The notes: a model not told the origin generated them from the sequence alone. DNA of 20,213 bases from CAJPNN01 sp041844735 (GCA_041844735.1 JBGZBP010000001.1:1-20213); one strand, 5' to 3'. Positions 13,277 through 20,213 are shown, numbered from the stretch's first letter. Translations and numbers: made by a program.

Positions 13277-13456
13277 CATTCATGTTTGAGATGGGAGAAA
13301 AAAGTCTGAGCGAGGAAATAATGTTTTTTTTAGCGATTTTTTATAATCATTTAAGTTAATAATTTTCTTTTAATCACATTAAAACTAACTTAAAAACGCA
13401 AAGCAATTAAGTCATTATGACTATTAAAATTTGAGTTATTTGAGTAATATTACACA
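13277..13456. other. AT-rich intergenic stretch with a compact AGTCAT/ATGACT palindrome
   Basis: No gene is credible here. At 13410-13422 the perfect palindrome AGTCAT-T-ATGACT carries the same half-sites as the upstream array, but in the opposite arrangement (GTCAT first). It sits about 35 nt before the candidate -35 of the kinase operon, an operator-like position. Confidence 0.5.
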
Positions 13457-13486
13457 TTGTTCACAAAAATAATGCGCTGTTAAAAT
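13457..13486 (+). promoter_or_regulatory. Candidate promoter of the kinase operon
   Basis: -35 TTGTTC (13457-13462), 18-nt spacer, -10 TAAAAT (13481-13486). It is followed by a leader of about 70 nt and the SD AGGAGGTG at 13543-13550. The -35 is weak, so an activator or alternative start is possible. Confidence 0.4.
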
Positions 13487-13597
13487 GGAAGTGCTCGGGC
13501 GCTAAAACGTTTACGTAAAAATCAAAACAATTTTATTAGGCTAGGAGGTGAACGGTTTTATTATGATTAAACGAAAGTTATCAGTACAGCGCTTGGC

Positions 13598-14536
13598 ATG
13601 TGGGATTTTGCAGCATACGTACTCAGTGAGGATCAGAATATTGCAAACAATGTGGCACATTCTTATCTTGCCCTGACTCTTGGTGAAGAGTCCTATATGT
13701 CGAAGTCCGCAATCAATCTTTGGAGAGGAAATGTTGAGGATGCTATTTCAAAAGCAGGTAAATCCTCGTCATATGATTGTGATGATGACGATGAAGAAGA
13801 TGATGAGCCATATTATGAGACACCTCCAACCAGAGTAAAGGAACCCACTTGGTTTGATCAAAAACGTGCTGAAAGGGAAAGAAAACTTGCCGAGAAGGAG
13901 CGAATCCGGCAGGAAAATATAGAAAAAAGACGACAGAAACGGAAGGCTTTCTATAAAAAACACTGGAAAGGTATATTCCTGTTTTTTGTTTTGCTGGGCT
14001 TAGCTGGTTTTGGAGCGTATAAGTATCAGGAATTTCAGAAAGGAATCGAAGTCGGCTTTTCTGAGGATGATATTATTGGCTTAAACTATGAGGATGCCAT
14101 TTCGACAATTAAAGAGTCAGGTTTTACCAATGTTTATGCGCACGCCGAATATGATCTCGGCATAGAGGATATCAAAAAAGAATATATAGTCACAGATGTG
14201 AGTATTCGTGGAGATTCCTCTTTTGAGGATGAGGATAAATACCCTTATGATGCAAGGGTAGAACTTATTTATCATGTAGTGAAAAGCATCCCTGTTCCGG
14301 TCTCCGCAAAGGATGGAAGGAAGATGCTCTGTGATGAACTTGTTTCTACACTTGAGGAAGCTGGATTTGTAAATATAACAACGGAAGCGGATCGTGATCT
14401 TATAACGGGCTGGATTACAAAGGAAGGTTCTGTGGAGGAAATCTCTATAGGAGGAGATACAAAATTTTCTCAGAATGCTTCATTCAGACCGGATGTTGAA
14501 ATAGTAATCACGTATCATGCATTTAAGGAAAAGTGA
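13598..14536 (+). CDS. Single-pass membrane protein with two PASTA-like repeats (5' end probably frameshifted)
   Basis: As read, 312 aa. Cytoplasmic N-terminal helix-rich region 1-50, acidic stretch (DDDDEEDDE, 62-70), basic coiled coil 85-122, one TM helix at about 124-142, then two extracytoplasmic repeats (about 158-227 and 240-307) of pattern YEDAI..IKESGFTNV ... V..VSI.GD..F....YP.DA.VELIYH. These resemble PASTA repeats and the module at the end of the 17815 gene. The ATG at 13598 has no SD. The SD AGGAGG at 13543 and ATG at 13563 are in another frame; restoring one base in the AAA at 13569-13571 would give MIKTKVISTALGMWDFAAYV. First gene of operon A, 3 nt before the kinase gene. A sensor or scaffold for the kinase is inferred. 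Confidence 0.7.
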   Translation: MWDFAAYVLSEDQNIANNVAHSYLALTLGEESYMSKSAINLWRGNVEDAISKAGKSSSYDCDDDDEEDDEPYYETPPTRVKEPTWFDQKRAERERKLAEKERIRQENIEKRRQKRKAFYKKHWKGIFLFFVLLGLAGFGAYKYQEFQKGIEVGFSEDDIIGLNYEDAISTIKESGFTNVYAHAEYDLGIEDIKKEYIVTDVSIRGDSSFEDEDKYPYDARVELIYHVVKSIPVPVSAKDGRKMLCDELVSTLEEAGFVNITTEADRDLITGWITKEGSVEEISIGGDTKFSQNASFRPDVEIVITYHAFKEK

Positions 14537-14539
14537 TAG

Positions 14540-15655
14540 ATGGATTTTTTTGAAGGACTGTTTAAGAAAGTTAAGAATAGCAAAAAAACAGATGAGCCAG
14601 AGGGAGAACCATATGAGTTCTGTCCGAAGTGCGATGCCAATCTCACATTGCAGAAGGGATATAGGAACGATCTACCGTACTGGATCTGCAAAGGTTGCGG
14701 TGAAATGCTTATCAATCCGGAGGTCGAGGGTGATATAGCATGGATATGTGACCAGTGCGGCTCCATGCTGAATATACAAGAAGGCTTCTCTGATAATAAT
14801 GGAGAATGGACCTGCACGGAGTGCGGTTACGTAAATAAGATTGATGAAAGCGAACTGTATGCCTCGGAGGATGAGTTTCAGGCAGAGCAGAGGAGTCCTT
14901 ACAAGGGGCTTTCCGATGAGGACACACTGGCACTATCTGTATATCAGGATTTAGAGCATATAGATAATCGCCCAGATATCATTTTGGTAGGACATCGTGA
15001 AACGGGCAGAAAGTATGTAAAAAAGCTGCTTACTATATACAATCGAAGTGTGTATGACTATCTTAAGGATAACCCGGTAAAACACATGCCGACCATCCAT
15101 GAGATATATGAGAGTGAAAACTGTCTCATTGTCATAGAGGAGTGCATAGAGGGAAAAACGATAGCGGATTTACTTGAGGATAATGCATTCTCAGAGGATC
15201 GGGCGATAGACATTGCCATAGATATTTGCAGGATTTTGGAGATTATTCATGGTCTTCCGACTCCGATAATACACAGAGATATTAAACCATCCAATATTAT
15301 GGTTACGCCGGAGAATGAGACCTCTCTGCTTGATATGAATGTTGCAAAATGGTATGACCCGGATAAAACGGATGACACCAGATATATGGGTACAAGATTT
15401 TATGCGGCTCCGGAGCAGGTGGGCTATGGATTGTCTGCTTCTTCAGCAAAGTCTGATGTATATGCTATAGGTGTTTTGCTCAATGTTATGGTTACAAGGA
15501 AATTTCCAAAGGAAGAGAGAGCAGGCGGCCGGCTGTGGGATATTGTAGAGCGTTGCATCAGCCTTAATGCCGATGACAGATACAGTGCTTCGGAACTTTT
15601 GGAAGCACTTGAAGAGTTAAGGGGTGAGATTCATGCAGAAGAAACCAACGGATGA
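14540..15655 (+). CDS. Ser/Thr protein kinase with two N-terminal zinc ribbons
   Basis: 371 aa, soluble. Two zinc ribbons: C28xxC31 with C50xxC53, and C70xxC73 with C92xxC95. The kinase domain covers about 125-362: a poor Gly loop (LVGHRETGRKYVKKLL, candidate Lys at 161/162), catalytic loop IIHRDIKPSNIMV (H245, D247, K249, N252), LLDMNVAK in place of DFG (D265 kept), activation segment GTRFYAAPEQ (284-293) and SDVYAIG (305-311). The key acidic residues are present, so catalysis is possible despite the weak Gly loop. It lacks a TM, unlike PknB/PrkC; the preceding gene supplies TM and PASTA-like parts, as if a PASTA kinase were split in two. Followed with overlap by its XRE-like partner. Confidence 0.88.
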   Translation: MDFFEGLFKKVKNSKKTDEPEGEPYEFCPKCDANLTLQKGYRNDLPYWICKGCGEMLINPEVEGDIAWICDQCGSMLNIQEGFSDNNGEWTCTECGYVNKIDESELYASEDEFQAEQRSPYKGLSDEDTLALSVYQDLEHIDNRPDIILVGHRETGRKYVKKLLTIYNRSVYDYLKDNPVKHMPTIHEIYESENCLIVIEECIEGKTIADLLEDNAFSEDRAIDIAIDICRILEIIHGLPTPIIHRDIKPSNIMVTPENETSLLDMNVAKWYDPDKTDDTRYMGTRFYAAPEQVGYGLSASSAKSDVYAIGVLLNVMVTRKFPKEERAGGRLWDIVERCISLNADDRYSASELLEALEELRGEIHAEETNG

Positions 15656-16082
15656 ATTGAACGACCTTCTTGAAAATATGAAGCCAAATCAGCTGGAGGC
15701 GTATTTTAAGGACAATGGAAAATACATGGCTGATGAAAAGAAGGCCTTTTATTACTACATGAAGGATGTTCTTGATGAAAAGAATATAAAGCTGAAGGAT
15801 GTATATTCCTTTGCAGGTGTTACGGAATCTTATGGAAGTAAGATTTTTACAATGGAGAAGCATACCAAGGACAGGGATCTTATCATTCGGTTCTGCATCG
15901 CAGGACACTTTAACTGGGATGAGACAAATAGAGCGTTAAAATTATATGGTCTTAATGAATTGTATGCAAAGGATCCCCGAGATGCTGTGCTTATAGTAGC
16001 GATAAACAACAGGATATACAATCTCTACGACATAGATGAAATGTTGCTGGAACATGGGCTGGAGCGCCTGACAACAGAATAA
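15633..16082 (+). CDS. Degenerate XRE/HTH protein, kinase partner
   Basis: 149 aa from the ATG at 15633 (SD AGGGGTGAG), overlapping the kinase gene by 23 nt. A GTG nine bases earlier is less likely. Layout: DELNDLLENMKPNQLEAYFK, a HTH-like core FYYYMKDVLDEKNIKLKDVY then SFAGVTESYGSKIFTMEKHT, and the C-terminal ALKLYGLNELYAKDPRDAVL then IVAINNRIYNLYDIDEMLLE. This matches the small HTH proteins that regularly follow Ser/Thr kinases in Firmicutes and are plausible kinase substrates or anti-partners. DNA binding is uncertain because the recognition helix is weak. Last gene of operon A. Confidence 0.75.
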   Translation: MQKKPTDELNDLLENMKPNQLEAYFKDNGKYMADEKKAFYYYMKDVLDEKNIKLKDVYSFAGVTESYGSKIFTMEKHTKDRDLIIRFCIAGHFNWDETNRALKLYGLNELYAKDPRDAVLIVAINNRIYNLYDIDEMLLEHGLERLTTE

Positions 16083-16105
16083 AATAGTTTACGGAAAGTG
16101 ATTTT

Positions 16106-16137
16106 TCCCCACCATTTTGGTGGGGATTTTTATTTTT
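16106..16137 (+). terminator. Terminator of the kinase operon
   Basis: Perfect stem CCCCACCA (16107-16114) with TGGTGGGG (16118-16125), loop TTT, plus a closing T-A pair. Followed by TTTTTATTTTT. It lies about 25 nt after the stop of the HTH partner and divides the cassette into two operons. Confidence 0.93.
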
Positions 16138-16195
16138 AAAAGCTGTTATCATATCCACATAAAGTTGATTACGCAGCGTAAGACAAGAGTTGACA

Positions 16196-16222
16196 GCTAA
16201 AGCTCCTCTTTAGCAAAGGAGG
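16196..16222 (+). promoter_or_regulatory. Leader hairpin pair able to mask or free the SD of the XRE gene
   Basis: GCTAAAG (16196-16202) and CTTTAGC (16208-16214) form a perfect 7-bp stem whose loop is CTCCT (16203-16207). That loop is complementary to AGGAG (16217-16221) in the SD AAAGGAGG. Stem formation would present the anti-SD in the loop, while opening it would let CTCCT(C)TT pair with AAAGGAG and bury the SD. A TTGACA just upstream (16190-16195) has no fitting -10. Confidence 0.45.
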
Positions 16223-16229
16223 TGAGGAA

Positions 16230-16586
16230 ATGCGGGATAAGAAAAGCCTGGGATACTTTATTTCAGGCAGAAGAAAAGTCATGGGGCTAACACAAGAGGA
16301 ATTAGGTAATAAAATCGGGGTTTCGAAATCTGCTATAGCCAAATGGGAGACGAATGGCGGACTTCCCGACCGAAATAATCTTAAAAAGCTCTCAGAGATA
16401 ATGAATGTGTCGGTAGATGAATTATATAGAGTAATTAAGCAGGCTGATGCAAAAGACATTGATTTACAGTTGAACATCACACCGGACGTGATAGCTGCTC
16501 TTGAATCATATGGATACAAGGTGATACGACCGGATGTGAGAGACCAAGCGCATGACAAGGAGGTAAATCAACATGGGAATGATTAA
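16230..16586 (+). CDS. XRE-family HTH transcriptional regulator
   Basis: 118 aa. Classic HTH_3: LGYFISGRRKVMGLTQEELG (7-26) and NKIGVSKSAIAKWETNGGLP then DRNNLKKLSEIMNVSVDELY, followed by a C-terminal region of 45 residues with no known domain (QLNITPDVIAALESYGYKVI). SD AAAGGAGG with 7-nt spacing to the ATG. First gene of operon B, overlapping the next gene by 14 nt. Probably regulates the cassette; the ATGAC/GTCAT palindromes upstream of operon A are candidate targets, which is my inference only. Confidence 0.9.
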   Translation: MRDKKSLGYFISGRRKVMGLTQEELGNKIGVSKSAIAKWETNGGLPDRNNLKKLSEIMNVSVDELYRVIKQADAKDIDLQLNITPDVIAALESYGYKVIRPDVRDQAHDKEVNQHGND

Positions 16587-17796
16587 GTGTACTGAATGCG
16601 GAAAAGAAATGAGCGATAAAGCATCTGTTTGTCCGAACTGTGGATGTCCGATAGAGGATATAAAGGCAAAACTCGGTGAGATTGAGGCTGAGCAAGAAGC
16701 TAAAAACAAGGCGAAGGAAGCAGAAAAACGTGCAAAGGAAGCTGCTGCAGAAGCAAAACGTCAGCGTCAAGAAGAAGCAAGAAAAGCAGTCACTCCGGCA
16801 ATGAAGAAAAAGAGAATAGCAATAGGTGCAGTGATGGTTATTCTTGCCGTAGCTGTAGGAATATGCGGTTGGTATTTTGGAATAAAAATACCGCATGATC
16901 AGTCGTATCAGGCGTACCTTGTAGCCGTGCAGAATTATAGTGAAGGGATTCAACAATATAATGATGCAGTAAACCAATATAACGAGAAAGCTAAAGAGGT
17001 TATTTCAGCTAATGACGGCTTTGATGAGGTAATTGGTACGGCACAGGCACTTGTGGACTGCGGAGATACACCTTATGAGGGCGCAAAAATTACGACGCTT
17101 AGCAACAGCATAAAAGATGCCCGAAATAACAAAGTGTCTACCCCTGAGCTGAAGGAAGTTGTTGCATCGGTACAGGCAGATCCGGCTATGGAAAAGGAGA
17201 GAAAGTCCAATATAGATGCTGCTGTTTCGGCACTTGAAAGTGAATTGGAGAGTTATATAAACAATGTTGCTGTGATAAATTCCGAAAAGGATTCTCTAAG
17301 CATTCCGGATTACTCTGCCTTTATTAACACGCTTACTATACAAAGCAAGGAATTAGAGGATAGTTATGCTATTCAAAGGCAGATAACAGCACCCACCGAA
17401 GAATGGGTTATAACAAGGCTTGGCAGAGTAGCCGATGTGGCTAATATTGATCCGGTAACTGAAGAGAATGATCCGAACGGAAATCTGAACAAGCCAGGAG
17501 GATATACATCTACTGTGTATTTTGGTACTGCACTTCTTGGAACGCAGAATCTTAGTGGCAATCCGTTGATAGACGAAGGAACCGATGCTGGTGGTGCTGT
17601 AGAGACATACAGAACAGCAGAGGAAGCTGAAACACGTAATAATTACCTGGCTTCATTTGATGGAGCGGGAATGTTTTCGTCGGGGTCACATATGGTTCTT
17701 GGAACCATGGTTATACGTACATCAGATGATTTGAAGGCTTCACAGCAAGAGACACTTACGAATGCGATTATTGCTGCGATGACTTCGCTCAACTGA
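16573..17796 (+). CDS. Zinc-ribbon / coiled-coil / single-TM protein with large extracytoplasmic domain
   Basis: 407 aa, SD AAGGAGG 8 nt before the ATG. Zinc ribbon C6xxC9...C20xxC23, charged Ala/Glu/Lys coiled coil (about 28-75), TM helix at about 79-98 (RIAIGAVMVILAVAVGICGW), then 300 residues outside. The outer part begins helical (QNYSEGIQQYNDAVNQYNEK) and ends in a domain with VITRLGRVADVANIDPVTEE and YRTAEEAETRNNYLASFDGA. No catalytic motif is recognised. The layout (cytoplasmic zinc ribbon, membrane helix, outer domain) fits a membrane sensor or scaffold matching the zinc ribbons of the kinase. Function unknown. Confidence 0.8.
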   Translation: MGMIKCTECGKEMSDKASVCPNCGCPIEDIKAKLGEIEAEQEAKNKAKEAEKRAKEAAAEAKRQRQEEARKAVTPAMKKKRIAIGAVMVILAVAVGICGWYFGIKIPHDQSYQAYLVAVQNYSEGIQQYNDAVNQYNEKAKEVISANDGFDEVIGTAQALVDCGDTPYEGAKITTLSNSIKDARNNKVSTPELKEVVASVQADPAMEKERKSNIDAAVSALESELESYINNVAVINSEKDSLSIPDYSAFINTLTIQSKELEDSYAIQRQITAPTEEWVITRLGRVADVANIDPVTEENDPNGNLNKPGGYTSTVYFGTALLGTQNLSGNPLIDEGTDAGGAVETYRTAEEAETRNNYLASFDGAGMFSSGSHMVLGTMVIRTSDDLKASQQETLTNAIIAAMTSLN

Positions 17797-17814
17797 CATA
17801 TGGAGGTGTAAGCG

Positions 17815-18471
17815 ATGGCAATTCAGTTTGTTTCAGTAAGGTGTCCGGATTGTGGAGCGGAACTTTCGATAGAAAATGGACGGGAGCAGGCGTTTTGTTC
17901 ATATTGTGGCGCAAAGGTACTCGTTCATAATGACAACGAACATATATACCGCAATATCGACGAAGCTAGAATCAAAGAAGCGGAGAATGAGCGTATCCTT
18001 CGACTAAGGGAGTTGGAATTAGAGGAAAAGGAGAATTCCAGGAGTAGAAAATCGCTCTTTATAGCTTATGGCGTGGCTTTGGGATTTGTCTTGATAGGTG
18101 CACTTATATGTATAGCTGAACCATTGGCAGGCATGTGGGGTATTATCATCGGTGGATACATAGGACTTTTTACTTTCATAAAAAGTGATGAGAAGAAAAA
18201 GAAGCAGAAAAAATATGTAAGCCCCAATGAGGCGGTTATTACAGATTCCATGATTGGATGTGAAGAGAAGAACTATAACAGTGTTGTTATGTTGTTTAGG
18301 GGCGCAGGCTTTACCAATGTGACAGCTGTACCTTTGAATGACCTAAATATACTGTCTCAGCGAAAAAATGGACAGGTTGAGGCAGTAACGATTAATGGAA
18401 ACGGTGATTTTGATGAAGGTGATGTATATCCCAGGGAAGCAAATATTCTTATAACTTATCATTCAAGGTAG
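17815..18471 (+). CDS. Zinc-ribbon / two-TM protein with a PASTA-like C-terminal repeat
   Basis: 218 aa, SD TGGAGGTG. Zinc ribbon C10xxC13 ... C28xxC31 (CPDCGAEL, FCSYCGAK), charged coiled coil 45-80, two hydrophobic segments at about 85-104 and 108-128, and a C-terminal module 153-216: YNSVVMLFRGAGFTNVTAVP ... EAVTINGNGDFDEGDVYP ... ANILITYH. This module matches the two repeats in the 13598 gene (GFTNV, G-D-F, YP, I-YH), linking operons A and B. With two TM helices the module would be on the same side as the zinc ribbon, unless only one segment spans the membrane. Function unknown. Confidence 0.8.
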   Translation: MAIQFVSVRCPDCGAELSIENGREQAFCSYCGAKVLVHNDNEHIYRNIDEARIKEAENERILRLRELELEEKENSRSRKSLFIAYGVALGFVLIGALICIAEPLAGMWGIIIGGYIGLFTFIKSDEKKKKQKKYVSPNEAVITDSMIGCEEKNYNSVVMLFRGAGFTNVTAVPLNDLNILSQRKNGQVEAVTINGNGDFDEGDVYPREANILITYHSR

Positions 18472-18491
18472 TAGAGAGGAGGAGCGATAAG

Positions 18492-18686
18492 ATGAGCTTA
18501 TTACCACAGATATTTAATTCAAAATTAGGTAAACTGTTATCTTCTCCAGGAGATAAATTCTCGGCGGAGATTACTAAAACGGGTAGGCAGGTTGTAAAGA
18601 TAACCACAGATGAGATCAGACGATCAGCAGTAAGGTATCCGAATACCGGAACGGTTGTTGAAACAATCGTACATAAAATAAAGTAG
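18492..18686 (+). CDS. Small uncharacterised protein (64 aa), last gene of operon B
   Basis: Encodes MSLLPQIFNSKLGKLLSSPG, then a basic region with TKTGRQVVKITTDEIRRSAV and the end VETIVHKIK. No TM segment and no cysteines. Good SD (AGAGGAGGAG), 20 nt after the previous gene. No family recognised. Base composition and spacing fit the operon, so it is probably real. The fold may be a small beta sheet (alternating V-K-I-T, V-V-E-T-I-V). Confidence 0.6.
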   Translation: MSLLPQIFNSKLGKLLSSPGDKFSAEITKTGRQVVKITTDEIRRSAVRYPNTGTVVETIVHKIK

Positions 18687-18717
18687 CATAGCAGTGCGAT
18701 AACATGAAAAGATCTAA

Positions 18718-18754
18718 TCCCCGATTCTCCGGTGATATATTTGGAGATAGGGGA
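18718..18754. terminator. Hairpin between convergent operon B and the relaxase gene
   Basis: TCCCC (18718-18722) with GGGGA (18750-18754) and TCTCC (18726-18730) with GGAGA (18743-18747), giving a two-part stem. No strong U-run on either side, so it is a probable but imperfect bidirectional terminator. Confidence 0.5.
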
Positions 18755-20200
18755 CTATTCTTCTCTGGATTGTTTTTGAGAGTTAATGTGTTCTTGTTTT
18801 TCTTGAGGGTCATGCCCAAGGTACTGCTCTACATTAGCCATTTTTTGTTGGAGAGTTTTTGCGTCGTTTTCTGCTGATTTATATGTTTTCTCAAGTACGG
18901 ATTTACGAGCCTGCATAGCATCATAGTCAGAGCGTATCTCTGCCGGATTAACGGATTTTGGGTCAAGCCCCATCTTCCGAAGCATACGTTCAGCACCATC
19001 ATATAAGATGAGCTGTGTTTCGTGCATACGGAGGTATCTGTCCGGATCCTTGGACTTCTTATATTTTTCTTGAAAAGGTTTATTGTCTCTGTACTGTTCC
19101 GCATATAGAAGCAGTTCGGAGACTTTTTTCATTTGATGCTCCAGCTCTACAAGCTCGGTACGGGCGGACTTTGCCTCGGTTGTTTTTTTATCAATCTGCT
19201 TCTGAAGCTCAGAAAGATTATCTGCGGCTGCATAGCTGGCAGCGGCAGTTTTGAGGTTTTTGACAGAAGCCCAGTGCTGCAGACCGGGGCTGTTCTGAAA
19301 TTTTTCTCCAGAGGTATCTATGAGCGTTCTGCTTGCACTGGTACGGGTGAGGATATCCTTCTTTGGTATCTTGATCCGTGATTTCTGCTTTGGAGCTTCT
19401 GTGGTGTTTGGCTCCTGTACAGTTTGCTCTTTATTCTGCCATTTCTCCGGATTTTCAATTCTGTCTTTGATTTCTTCTTTTGTATATCCTGCTCCAAAAT
19501 TGCGGAAACTGCCACGCACAGGTCGCTCTTGTCCTGGGGCAGTGAATTTTATGTATTTTGCGTGAGGATCGCCGATTTTATCGCCGGTGACGGTATAGCC
19601 TTTTTCTTTGATTAGGCGCAAAAAGTCCTCGTAGGATTTGGCGATTCTAATGCATTCGTCGATATCTTCCTGAAGCCGTTTTTTCCATGATGTGCCTTCC
19701 TGTTCAGCTTTCCACTGAATATATTTTTTACCTTTTCTGCCACTTGGCTCAATGATGGAAAGGCTGTGTTCTTTGCATAATTCATCGCTAAGTTGCCTGA
19801 TGTGATAATAGCTTTTCTTGCAGGCATTGTATTTTTTGTGATCTATGTTATCGGCGGCGCAAAATATAATGTGATTATGTGGGTGACCTTTATCTGTATG
19901 GGTTGCGACAACATAGGAGTATTTGCCACCGAGCAGTTTGTCTGCGAGTTCGATCCCGATACGATGTGCTTCTTCATGAGAAACCTCGCCTTTTGCAAAA
20001 GACTGGATCAGATGATAAGCCTGATTTTTGTCAGATTGCTTTGTTCGGGAAAGAGCATAGTCAAAGTCATGCCTGGCTGTTTCGGGACTACAGCCAAATG
20101 AATCAACGAGCAGTTGCTGCTCGGTCTTATCCGGATTGCAAATATAAGCTACAGCTTTTGTAACGGTACTTTTGATAGCATGGATTCGTGTGTATGCCAT
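18755..20200 (-). CDS. MOBP-type relaxase/mobilization nuclease
   Basis: 481 aa. Nicking Tyr candidate Y19 (AVAYICNPDKT), motif II AYHLIQSFAKGEVS (61-74), motif III with the metal-binding histidines HTDKGHPHNHIIFCA (101-115; H106, H108, H110). Residues about 150-250 form the remaining relaxase part; 320-470 are coiled coil. It would cut oriT and lead DNA into the recipient in a mobilizable or conjugative element. The ATG at 20200 is preceded by GGATAAG, close to the window end. MobC-like accessory gene and oriT, normally upstream, should lie right of the window. It points away from the element end, so the kinase cassette could be inside or beside that element. Confidence 0.92.
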   Translation of the reverse strand: MAYTRIHAIKSTVTKAVAYICNPDKTEQQLLVDSFGCSPETARHDFDYALSRTKQSDKNQAYHLIQSFAKGEVSHEEAHRIGIELADKLLGGKYSYVVATHTDKGHPHNHIIFCAADNIDHKKYNACKKSYYHIRQLSDELCKEHSLSIIEPSGRKGKKYIQWKAEQEGTSWKKRLQEDIDECIRIAKSYEDFLRLIKEKGYTVTGDKIGDPHAKYIKFTAPGQERPVRGSFRNFGAGYTKEEIKDRIENPEKWQNKEQTVQEPNTTEAPKQKSRIKIPKKDILTRTSASRTLIDTSGEKFQNSPGLQHWASVKNLKTAAASYAAADNLSELQKQIDKKTTEAKSARTELVELEHQMKKVSELLLYAEQYRDNKPFQEKYKKSKDPDRYLRMHETQLILYDGAERMLRKMGLDPKSVNPAEIRSDYDAMQARKSVLEKTYKSAENDAKTLQQKMANVEQYLGHDPQEKQEHINSQKQSREE

Positions 20201-20213
20201 ATCTTATCCATCA

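Noticed and set aside
13048..13359. A 103-codon open frame in the intergenic repeat region
   Set aside because: It runs through three of the phased palindromes, has no SD, and its composition (Phe/Lys/Ile from T and A runs) only mirrors AT richness.
12951..13600. Type III toxin-antitoxin RNA repeats
   Set aside because: The downstream gene is a membrane PASTA-like protein, not a ToxN-like nuclease, and the repeat interiors are too different for a processed antitoxin RNA.
16190..16195. TTGACA as a promoter -35 for operon B
   Set aside because: No -10-like hexamer at 16-19 nt; the region there is the SD hairpin.

Overview
The window reads as a chromosomal segment of a low-to-mid GC Clostridia member, most likely Lachnospiraceae. 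Reasons: a Tn916/Tn1549-type integrative conjugative element (ICE) end, a folate ECF transporter under a THF riboswitch, an AmmeMemoRadiSam pair, a Zn-ribbon Ser/Thr kinase with its usual degenerate XRE partner, and strong AGGAGG ribosome binding sites. The genus cannot be fixed from sequence alone.

Region 1 (1-5760) is the regulatory and integration end of a Tn916-like ICE: an Orf9-like XRE repressor on the minus strand, a metalloid cargo operon (arsR, ArsP/UPF0718-type permease, Cys-rich thioredoxin-like protein), a strong terminator, then leader ORF, attenuator-like hairpin, Orf7-like sigma factor, Orf8-like HTH protein, a structured noncoding stretch, xis and int. At the left edge a second, divergent copy of the XRE gene meets the first tail to tail, and both have lost their 3' ends.

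Region 2 (5765-7414) is an IS30-family insertion sequence abutting the last ~50 codons of a YibE/F-like membrane protein, so a chromosomal gene was cut here.

Region 3 (7434-12800) looks like core chromosome: an Lgt-like membrane protein with its own promoter; folT-folC on the minus strand behind a consensus promoter, a THF riboswitch and an SD-sequestering switch; and, divergently, a Memo-AMMECR1 fusion followed by the AmmeMemoRadiSam radical SAM enzyme.

Region 4 (12800-13560) is non-coding and AT-rich. It holds the most unusual signal in the window: five palindromic units, each exactly 36 nt from ATGAC to GTCAT, with starts spaced 74, 74, 74 and 63 nt (close to whole helical turns), followed by a compact AGTCAT-T-ATGACT palindrome just upstream of the next operon's promoter.

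Region 5 (13563-18686) is a two-operon signalling cassette. Operon A has a membrane protein with two PASTA-like repeats, a double Zn-ribbon Ser/Thr kinase and a degenerate XRE protein. After a terminator, operon B has an XRE regulator behind an SD-masking hairpin, a Zn-ribbon/coiled-coil/TM protein, a Zn-ribbon/TM/PASTA-like protein and a 64-aa protein. The shared modules suggest one envelope-sensing system of unknown purpose. The first gene seems to have a one-base frameshift near its start.

Region 6 (18755-20200) is a convergent MOBP-type relaxase, marking another mobilizable element at the right edge. The kinase cassette may be its cargo.
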